Below are positions 6,098-11,681 of a DNA stretch of 11,681 nucleotides, one piece after another. Under the pieces are notes generated by a model. That model did not search any database. It was not told the origin of the DNA and worked only from the letters and a program-made list of their open reading frames with translations. The translations under genes were made by a program, and so were the position numbers. Each line of letters starts with the position of its first letter. Within the stretch, counting starts at the first letter, position 1. Source of the DNA: Zopfochytrium polystomum (taxonomy: Eukaryota > Chytridiomycota > Chytridiomycetes > Chytridiales > Chytridiaceae); NCBI GenBank assembly GCA_025765615.1, contig JAIVFJ010000739.1, positions 1 through 11,681 on the forward strand, written 5' to 3'.

Positions 6098-7981
6098 GTG
6101 TCGCAGCCCTCTACGAAACAAACAACCCTTCCATTTGTACCAACTACCGCCGCCACTACCCCGACAGCTCGATCCTCTGCAGCATCTGCCACCACCACCG
6201 CTCGGGCTCGCGAGTTCCCCCGCCGCCGATTTGATATACGCACCGCCCAGGAATTCCACACCCTCGAGCGCGCTCTCTTCAAATTCCATCAGAAGCAGAT
6301 CACCTGCGATCGCTGCCGTCGTCCGCTGATCTCTAAAGGTCTCGCCGGTCGAGCAAACTCAATCTCCAACATCCAACGTATCTCCATTCAGTGCTCCCAC
6401 TGCACACCAACGATCTCCCGCCGCTTCCACGTCGCTCTCGCTCGGGTCAACTCGGACGATCACGCTGCGCTTGAAGGGTCCCTTCGACGCGTTCACGCAG
6501 AATCTACCGCCGCCGCGATCCGCGATCACGCACACCACACCCCTGATCGCCCCATCCCGACTGATCGGAAACATCGTACGCCACCTTCTGTTGAAGCAAA
6601 TACCCCAAAGCGAGGTCGAGCGGCGTCGCGCGACGCTGACAGCCAATCTGTGTCTTCCCGATCCTTTTCTCGATCTCCGTCACTAAGCCACTCCCCCACT
6701 CGACCCATACCTTCCGCCTCCAACCTGCTCGATATGTCACAAGCCAGTCAGTCAACCTTCTCACAGGCAATGTTCCCCGACCCGCCCCCCCGACGCCCCC
6801 CTCCGTCGATGGAGGAGATTTCGGATTTCATGGACCGAACGAATGCTCTGCTTAAACTGCACAGCGACAAACACAACTATAGCGTGGCAGAGATTGACCG
6901 TCTCAAGGGACACATCGAACGTTTAACCGCGACGATTAAGGAGAAGGATGAGCGAATTCGTGAGCTGGAGTCAGAAATTTTGCTTCTTCAGATGAAGCGC
7001 ACCGCTGGAGGTGGCACTACTGACGACAAAGGCGATGGCGATGGTAGCGCACCCCGTGGTGGTGGCGCCATCCGGCGCAAGCCCTCGGCCCGCGTTGACG
7101 ACGACGAGCACTGGGAGTCTGAGGAGGAGGAACGAATGTACCCACGACGCGGGAAGGAGGGGCGTCGCCCCCCCTCACGCATGTCTGAGCGCCCACTGAC
7201 ACCTGGAGGAGGCTGGCCAAGCTTGCCCCGCTCGAAGCAGAATGTGCACCCGCTAAGTTTCGCTGCAACTGTTGCGCTCAATGGTCCTAAGCCTATTCAC
7301 CCCAGCCCGTTTGTGAAAGGCATCTTTGTCGCTGCCGACCCCAATGCCTCTGTTGAAGACAAGATTGCTCAGGTCTTGCGGCCACGCCCCTCAGCTGTTG
7401 CAGCCCGGCGCTCAGTCCCAGGCTATGTCCGACCTGAATCATCGTTGCCGGATGCTAAGTTTGTTCCAGTGTACATCCGACCTAACCTTTCAGATGTGGG
7501 GTGGGCTAACCCCCGCCACAGCATGAGACTTGTGTTCAGACCTGAGAAGGGCTTCCCTAGAGTACCAGAAATTTCAGTCATTGGCCAATATGCTGCTCTG
7601 ATGGAATGCTGGGTGTATGAGGGGGACAAGGAGAAGTTCATCAAGGCTTGTGCTGATGCTGAGATTGCTGTGGACACTGATTGTGAGCCCTGGATGCCCT
7701 CGAAGTTGAAGGATTCTCCTGAAGCTAGGGAAGCAGCTGTGCAGGCGTATATCCGCCGGGTTGCTGGGATCTTGAACCATCCATTCTTCAGACCACCACC
7801 AAATGTTGCCAAGTCTATCTATGCATCTGTGCCAAAGAATTTGGAGACACTCTTGAGGGGGAAGTTGAAGGATCTCTCTCTGTACCCATCTGCGCCTTCT
7901 GGCGCGAAGGGGAAGGGGAGGGACACTGAAACTGAACCCACTGCTGTGCGTGCAGGCGATGCCAATGCCATGGAAACATGA
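6098..7981 (+). CDS. LINE ORF1 (gag-like) with zinc ribbon, RS-like region, coiled coil and C-terminal domain
   Basis: A 627-codon open frame, thought to make the RNA-binding partner of ORF2 in the retrotransposon particle. Residues 70-102 hold two CXXC pairs (C70, C73, C99, C102) spaced like a zinc ribbon, with a KG...QR pattern between them that recalls the zinc ribbons of InsA-type transposases. Residues 183-205 are Ser/Arg-rich, 228-236 Pro-rich, and 237-300 a strong coiled coil (IDRLKGHIERLTATIKEKDE), suggesting oligomers. An acidic stretch follows (334-346). Residues 456-592 match the C-terminal domain of ORF1 in element B. The start is uncertain. The frame opens at 6053, position 6098 is GTG in the context GTGTCGCAG, and the first in-frame ATG is at 6734 (codon 213), after the zinc ribbon. 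An ATG to GTG mutation or a non-AUG start are the likely explanations. The stop overlaps the ORF2 start. Confidence 0.82.
   Translation: MSQPSTKQTTLPFVPTTAATTPTARSSAASATTTARAREFPRRRFDIRTAQEFHTLERALFKFHQKQITCDRCRRPLISKGLAGRANSISNIQRISIQCSHCTPTISRRFHVALARVNSDDHAALEGSLRRVHAESTAAAIRDHAHHTPDRPIPTDRKHRTPPSVEANTPKRGRAASRDADSQSVSSRSFSRSPSLSHSPTRPIPSASNLLDMSQASQSTFSQAMFPDPPPRRPPPSMEEISDFMDRTNALLKLHSDKHNYSVAEIDRLKGHIERLTATIKEKDERIRELESEILLLQMKRTAGGGTTDDKGDGDGSAPRGGGAIRRKPSARVDDDEHWESEEEERMYPRRGKEGRRPPSRMSERPLTPGGGWPSLPRSKQNVHPLSFAATVALNGPKPIHPSPFVKGIFVAADPNASVEDKIAQVLRPRPSAVAARRSVPGYVRPESSLPDAKFVPVYIRPNLSDVGWANPRHSMRLVFRPEKGFPRVPEISVIGQYAALMECWVYEGDKEKFIKACADAEIAVDTDCEPWMPSKLKDSPEAREAAVQAYIRRVAGILNHPFFRPPPNVAKSIYASVPKNLETLLRGKLKDLSLYPSAPSGAKGKGRDTETEPTAVRAGDANAMET
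7156..7175 (+). repeat. G/C palindrome inside ORF1 of element D
   Basis: GGAGGGG and CCCCCC(TC) arms flank CGTCG. It encodes a Gly/Arg/Pro-rich linker, so it is tolerated in the protein. It is similar to the palindromes at 3040 and 8151. Confidence 0.5.
7978..7981 (+). promoter_or_regulatory. ATGA stop-start overlap linking ORF1 and ORF2
   Basis: The TGA of ORF1 (7979-7981) overlaps the ATG of ORF2 (7978-7980). In bicistronic LINEs such as SART1, a telomere-specific element, an overlapping stop-start lets ribosomes that finish ORF1 reinitiate on ORF2. The same coupling is likely here because no other ORF2 start is needed and the endonuclease domain begins immediately. Confidence 0.75.
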
Positions 7982-10900
7982 GCAAGTCAATGAGATTTGG
8001 ATTTTTGAATGCCCATGGATCCTTAGCTGGACATTCAGAGCAAGTTCAAGGAATTTTTTCAGATTTTCAAGTAGACTATATGTTGTTTTCAGATATTGGA
8101 ATGTGGAGTTCTGACAGTATGAGTGCAGTTCGGGGTGTTGTTGCTGAGGCAAGGGGGGCGCCCCCTCCTTATCAACCCGGGCGGAATATTGGAACAAGGG
8201 CAAAGAAAGGAGTGGCTGTTGTGGTGAGTGGGGATCTGGACAGTGATGCCCACCTGGTGGTGCAGACCCTGCACAGGTCCCCCAAGGGAGAATGGATCAT
8301 TGTGAAGATGTCGGAGCTGATTGTTGGATTGACATACTTTGCGCCGAGCGCACCTCTGGAGGCTCTGCAGGAATTCCAAGATCAAGTTAGTCAAGTTAGC
8401 ACTCTTTTGCCTGCAGCACCCTTTCTGATCATTGGAGACTTCAACATTTGGATGCGTGAATATGGATGCCGCACCTCTGCTCCTGCTGAACGAGTTTGCT
8501 GGCTGCAGGACTGGCTGCGACCTCCTTCCCAGTGGAGGAGGGTTGCGCCGGTTCGTGGCCAGTGGACCACAATGACAGAGGGACGGGCTGGTGGACCTGG
8601 TGGACGGGGGGTCACTGATCTTCTGTTTGTCAACCAGCATGCTCTCCCCTTTGTTCAGAACCTGGTTGTCCATGATGACCCTTCAGAGTATGTTGGATTC
8701 TCCGATCACCGGCTGCTGACTTTCAACTTCAATGGGGATCTGACGACCAAGCCCCCGTTTGAGCGCCTGAATGTTCGGAGACTCATGATGAGACAGACCA
8801 AGTATGCTAGCTGCCTTGAGAAGACCAGGAAACCCATCAGAGCCCAGATTCATTCAGTTTGGAAAGAAGTTGAAGCTGCTGCTGAGGCTGGAGAGCTCTG
8901 GACTTTTGAAAGGCGCTTGGCCTGTGTGGATGATGTTTCAAACTCTGTTGTGAAGTGGCTCATGGACAATGCTGTTAAGGTGGCTGGGAAAGTTCGCTTT
9001 AGGGGTGGATCTGGAGGACCAGAGGTCCGGGAGAAGCATCTGGAGGAGCTAAAGCACCGTCGCGTGGAGGCGCGGAGGGCTGCTGAGGCTCACCCAGATG
9101 ATGATCCTGTGGGGCAGAAGATGGCCTGGACTCAGTTTCGTCAGTGGAATAAGATTGTGAAGATTGCCATCAAGCGGTACAGGAAGCGTGTATATTCAGC
9201 TGTCCAGGACTCTGCTGTGCGTGACTTTGCTGGTGAGGCCAAGCGCATCAAGTGTCAGAAGGCTCGTTCAGATAGGAGCCAGTGTGCCCTTGACCCCCAG
9301 AAGATGGGCCATTACGAAGATCATTTCCGCACAACCATAGGGCATGATCCAACTGGAACTGATGTCCCTGACGCGGTGGCTCTGGAAGAATCAGCGGTTA
9401 CTGTGAGCAAAGTCCCTCTGAAGCAGTCTGAAGTCTCCTGGATTAAGAAGGTTCATGTTGAAGAAGCCTGCAAGGTTGCCCCTAAGGGCAAAGCCCCTGG
9501 AGAAGACATGCTCTTTGGGGAGTTGGTCTCAATTGCTCCGCACTTGGTTGCTGCAGTCCTGCACAGATTCTTTCAGCTTGTGGCCTCTCTTCATGTGGTT
9601 CCTTCTCTGTGGTCTGTGGCCAATGTGGCCTTGGTCTACAAGAACAAGGGGCTCAACAGCGATGTTGCAAACTACAGACCCATCTCCTTGTGCTCTAGGA
9701 TGCGACTTGTGTTTGAGCGAGTGATTGCACCCCAGGTTGAGCGCGTGGTTGAAGGCATGATCCATAGGGCGCAGGGAGGTTTCAGAAGAAAGCGTTCCAC
9801 CATGGACCAGGCCTACACTTTGCATGAGCTTCAACAGCTGAACCCCCAGATGCATGTGGTGTATTTGGACATTAAGGCTGCGTATGACTGCACAAACAGG
9901 AGTCTGGTGTGGGACTCCATCTGGTTTGCCAAGAATGACAAGAGTCGTGACTTTACAAGGACCCAACTGCTGCCGATCCTCAGATCTTTGTTTGATTTCA
10001 ATGCATGCCAGCTGCTGGTACTTGGGAACAAGTCTGCTCAGATCCAAGTGACAAGAGGATTTCTCCAAGGCACAGTCCTGTCACCCATGCTGTTCAATGT
10101 AGCCATCAACTCCTTGCCTCAGACATTGGCCATGTCTTTCAGGGACCACATGCTGACATTTAATGCAACCTTGCTCAACTCGCTGCTCTTTGCAGACGAC
10201 TCCTCAGTTTTTGCCAAGGATGCGACAGTACTTCAGAGAATGCTAGACAAGGTGCATGAGTGGTCCCTTAAGCGGGGGATGACATTTGCTGCCAAGAAGT
10301 GTGTTGCAGTTTCAGCCAAGAAGAATTTGAAGTTGAAGATGAATGGAGTGGAGATTCCCCAGGAGGAGTCTACTACCCAGTTGGGTCTTGTGCGCACCTG
10401 CAGGGGTATTGACTTTGAGGCCTCGCTGGCCATGAGACTGAGGAAAACAGAAAAGATGCTGGCCTTTTTGGCTGCTCGGGGTTTCAATGGCTGGGGCTTC
10501 AGGCCTGTGAGCTCTTACAGGGTTTACATGTGTTTCCTGAGACCAATGATGGAGTATGGGTTTGCACTGCGCCCCCTGACCCACACACAGCTGAAGGATG
10601 CGCAGAAGTTGCAGGACAAGTGCCTGCGGCAGGCGCTGTCACTGGGGAAGACCTCCTCAGGGGCGGCCCTGCATCTGATGTTTGGAGTGGTCCCTGTGGC
10701 AGCCAGGAACAAGATGCTGAACGCTAGATACTTTTTCAGACTGCACCACATTCAGGATGCTCGCAACACAACAGCTCAGATGTACAGGCATATGGTGGAA
10801 AAGATTGCTTCAGGGGCCTCTGTGGGACAGTCCTTGACAAAGTTCTCGCTTGACTATATGGGTATTCAGGATTTTCTGGACTCTGTGAGGCGGCCCTCCT

Positions 10901-11202
10901 TTGTGGAGTTGCCACTTGTGGTTCCCACAACCAAGGCCTATGACATTGAGTTGCCAGCGGGGACAACAAAGAACATTGAGGCTGCAGACATGCTGGCAAT
11001 GCACAAGCGGGCTTTGGTGAGGTGCCAGCAGAAATCCTCCCCCACCGGGGTGGCTCAGGCTTTGGAGGTGCCTTCACACATGGGGCCATGCCAAGTTATT
11101 CGATCTGGTGCGGCATTTAACAGGAAGTGGCTCAGACACCTGCTGATGTGGATGGCTGGGATGGTAGCATTTCACCAACAGTGTGCAAGGGCTGTGTTAT
11201 GA
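7978..11202 (+). CDS. LINE ORF2: AP endonuclease-reverse transcriptase, C-terminus lost
   Basis: A 1074-codon protein that would nick target DNA and copy element RNA from the nick. Residues 1-250 are an endonuclease/exonuclease/phosphatase domain: N11 (LNAHG), LFSDIGM (36-42, Asp39 where most relatives have Glu), Y120 in LTYFAPS, IGDFN (152-156), TD (213-214) and SDHR (242-245). Residues 250-480 are a basic linker. RT blocks are NYRPISLC (565-572), QGGFRRKRSTMDQ (599-611), motif A DIKAAYD (631-637), motif B RGFLQGTVLSPMLFN (693-707), FADD (738-741), KKC (773-775) and QLGL (801-804); the key aspartates are present. The thumb follows to about 930, then a region aligning with A. A two-base shift near 11182 ends the frame at TGA 11200-11202. 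In the next frame CKGC, the first half of a zinc knuckle like that of A, is still readable. RT is intact at motif level, but the missing knuckle and 3' end argue against autonomous movement. Confidence 0.92.
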   Translation: MSKSMRFGFLNAHGSLAGHSEQVQGIFSDFQVDYMLFSDIGMWSSDSMSAVRGVVAEARGAPPPYQPGRNIGTRAKKGVAVVVSGDLDSDAHLVVQTLHRSPKGEWIIVKMSELIVGLTYFAPSAPLEALQEFQDQVSQVSTLLPAAPFLIIGDFNIWMREYGCRTSAPAERVCWLQDWLRPPSQWRRVAPVRGQWTTMTEGRAGGPGGRGVTDLLFVNQHALPFVQNLVVHDDPSEYVGFSDHRLLTFNFNGDLTTKPPFERLNVRRLMMRQTKYASCLEKTRKPIRAQIHSVWKEVEAAAEAGELWTFERRLACVDDVSNSVVKWLMDNAVKVAGKVRFRGGSGGPEVREKHLEELKHRRVEARRAAEAHPDDDPVGQKMAWTQFRQWNKIVKIAIKRYRKRVYSAVQDSAVRDFAGEAKRIKCQKARSDRSQCALDPQKMGHYEDHFRTTIGHDPTGTDVPDAVALEESAVTVSKVPLKQSEVSWIKKVHVEEACKVAPKGKAPGEDMLFGELVSIAPHLVAAVLHRFFQLVASLHVVPSLWSVANVALVYKNKGLNSDVANYRPISLCSRMRLVFERVIAPQVERVVEGMIHRAQGGFRRKRSTMDQAYTLHELQQLNPQMHVVYLDIKAAYDCTNRSLVWDSIWFAKNDKSRDFTRTQLLPILRSLFDFNACQLLVLGNKSAQIQVTRGFLQGTVLSPMLFNVAINSLPQTLAMSFRDHMLTFNATLLNSLLFADDSSVFAKDATVLQRMLDKVHEWSLKRGMTFAAKKCVAVSAKKNLKLKMNGVEIPQEESTTQLGLVRTCRGIDFEASLAMRLRKTEKMLAFLAARGFNGWGFRPVSSYRVYMCFLRPMMEYGFALRPLTHTQLKDAQKLQDKCLRQALSLGKTSSGAALHLMFGVVPVAARNKMLNARYFFRLHHIQDARNTTAQMYRHMVEKIASGASVGQSLTKFSLDYMGIQDFLDSVRRPSFVELPLVVPTTKAYDIELPAGTTKNIEAADMLAMHKRALVRCQQKSSPTGVAQALEVPSHMGPCQVIRSGAAFNRKWLRHLLMWMAGMVAFHQQCARAVL
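8151..8170 (+). repeat. G/C palindrome inside the endonuclease domain of element D ORF2
   Basis: The near-perfect palindrome AAGGGGGGCGCCCCCTCCTT encodes RGAPPP at residues 59-64, in what is likely a surface loop. It stands out from the otherwise CpG-poor ORF2 sequence around it. Confidence 0.6.
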
Positions 11203-11210
11203 ATCACCCT

Positions 11211-11321
11211 CTGGAAACCTCTGGAACCTTCTAGAACATTCCTTCATGGAACCTTCTGGAACCTTCTGGAACCTTCTAGAACATTCCTTCATGGAACCTT
11301 GTGGAACCTTCTGGAACCTTC
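11211..11321 (+). promoter_or_regulatory. Heat-shock element (HSE) array
   Basis: GAA and TTC triplets alternate at exact five-base steps, the binding pattern of trimeric heat-shock factor. Blocks are 11224-11241 (four units), 11249-11286 (eight units) and 11294-11321 (six positions, one imperfect at 11299), with GAA at 11214 in phase upstream. About 17 or more perfect units in 110 bp is far denser than the three to six units of a usual heat-shock promoter. The array is 110 bp upstream of a TATA box and faces the telomere. Confidence 0.85.
11221..11310 (+). repeat. 45-bp tandem duplication within the HSE array
   Basis: 11221-11265 and 11266-11310 are direct copies; the first 35 bases match exactly and the first difference is C to G at 11301. 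A third partial copy begins at 11311. The array grew by duplication of a unit that itself holds several HSEs. Confidence 0.85.
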
Positions 11322-11347
11322 TTTGCTTTCCTGACTTGTCTTGTTGT

Positions 11348-11372
11348 CATTGGTATCATTGGTATCATTGTA
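11348..11372 (+). repeat. Short tandem repeat CATTGGTAT
   Basis: Two exact nine-base units (11348-11365) and a partial third, in the AT-rich spacer between the HSE array and the TATA box. It is probably simple-sequence noise. Confidence 0.5.
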
Positions 11373-11431
11373 TTACTAATTGCTCTTTCTGGAACTTTCT
11401 TGGAGTCTTGACAAGGAAGACTCTCAAAAGG

Positions 11432-11439
11432 TATAAAAG
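11432..11439 (+). promoter_or_regulatory. TATA box (TATAAAAG) of the heat-shock-type promoter
   Basis: A textbook TATAAAAG followed by a G-rich stretch, correctly placed downstream of an HSE array. Transcription would start near 11460-11470 and run right, toward the telomere. Elements B, C and D show no comparable TATA at their 5' ends, so this promoter type is new to the array. Confidence 0.75.
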
Positions 11440-11649
11440 GGGGATGGGGGACCTGTCCCATCCCTCAAGTGAATTATTGTTTCCAATACAATCATCACTC
11501 CTCTCAGTTCCTTCTCTGCCTTGCCTTGCCTTGTCCTGCCATGTTCCTGACATTGACCAAGGTCACTCAGGTTGCGAAATTACCGCCAATGTGAAGGTGG
11601 GAATGTGTACTGCATTCGCGCAGTGGAGCGTCCAGACATCGAAACAAGG
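11440..11649 (+). other. Presumed transcribed leader between TATA box and telomere, no real gene
   Basis: The first 80 bases are C/T-rich like a 5' leader and include a CCTTG pentamer repeat (about 11517-11540). The first ATG (11541) gives only a 17-codon frame ending at TGA 11592-11594 with no known similarity. The sequence then reaches the telomere repeats. It could be the 5' end of a heat-shock gene cut off by a telomere, or a promoter whose transcript enters the telomere. I do not recognise the gene it came from. Confidence 0.5.
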
Positions 11650-11681
11650 TTAGGGTTAGGGTTAGGGTTAGGGTCAGGATT
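11650..11681 (+). repeat. Terminal TTAGGG repeats
   Basis: Four perfect TTAGGG hexamers (11650-11673) followed by a degenerate TCAGGA and TT at the window edge. The G-rich strand runs outward, the correct orientation for a chromosome end on the right. It is longer than the three internal junctions of two hexamers. Whether the true end or another element follows cannot be seen. Confidence 0.9.

Larger units (their letters stand above)
6007..11222 (+). mobile_element. Element D: two-ORF LINE, 3'-truncated
   Basis: This is the best-preserved element. It has a 5' leader of about 90 bp after the telomere junction, ORF1 (6098-7981), and ORF2 (from 7978) with AP-type endonuclease and RT. Homology to element A seems to run to about 11222, inside the zinc-knuckle region. 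The last 180 or so codons, 3' UTR and tail are absent, and a heat-shock-element array begins there. Loss of the 3' end is unusual for LINEs, which normally lose the 5' end; it suggests breakage or recombination after insertion. Confidence 0.87.

Noticed and set aside
11554..11565. TGACC-AA-GGTCA palindrome resembling a nuclear-receptor site
   Set aside because: A single 12-base match with five-base arms is expected by chance, and the spacing is not that of a standard response element.
11541..11594. A 17-codon ORF downstream of the TATA box as a gene start
   Set aside because: It is very short, ends at TGA, and does not resemble the start of a heat-shock protein family I know.
11183..11653. 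A 156-codon open frame with repeated WNLLEHSFMEPSGTF-like units
   Set aside because: The repeats are simply the HSE array translated. The frame also covers the TATA box and leader, so the DNA motif is the better explanation.

Overview
The window is subtelomeric eukaryotic DNA. It ends on the right in four perfect TTAGGG repeats, with the G-rich strand running toward that end. Nearly everything else is a head-to-tail chain of non-LTR (LINE-type) retrotransposons, all sense on the + strand. The telomere type, the lack of visible introns and the very GC-rich intervals would fit an early-diverging fungus or another protist-like eukaryote. The species cannot be named from sequence alone.

Layout. 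Element A (1-2727) is a decayed, 5'-cut LINE. It keeps much of ORF2 (reverse transcriptase, C-terminal zinc knuckle) in several broken frames, then a T-rich 3' UTR and a structured 3' tail. A junction of two telomere hexamers follows (2728-2745). Element B (about 2746-4472) carries only an ORF1 (gag-like) gene, split by one homopolymer indel, and ends in nearly the same 3' tail as A. A second two-hexamer junction follows (4473-4488). Segment C (about 4489-5992) has no convincing gene: it holds GC-rich hairpin DNA, a palindromic GGCGCC minisatellite, a pyrimidine-rich minisatellite and two strong C/G hairpins. A third two-hexamer junction (5993-6006) precedes element D, the best-preserved LINE. 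D has a short leader, ORF1 (6098-7981; zinc ribbon, RS-like stretch, coiled coil, C-terminal domain shared with B), and ORF2 (7978-11202; AP-type endonuclease plus reverse transcriptase) joined to ORF1 by an ATGA stop-start overlap.

D loses its C-terminal zinc knuckle, 3' UTR and tail. In their place is a very dense array of heat-shock elements (about 11211-11321), then a TATA box (11432-11439) pointing right, about 210 bp with no real gene, and the terminal telomere repeats. A heat-shock-type promoter therefore appears to point straight into the telomere.

How it may work together (inference): ORF2-encoding elements (A- and D-like) would supply endonuclease and reverse transcriptase. ORF1 would bind RNA and perhaps telomeric chromatin. 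The ORF1-only element B could be mobilised in trans through the tail it shares with A, a division of labour like HeT-A and TART in Drosophila. All elements are sense on the TTAGGG strand, which fits priming from a nicked C-rich strand inside telomeric DNA rather than addition to the 3' overhang.
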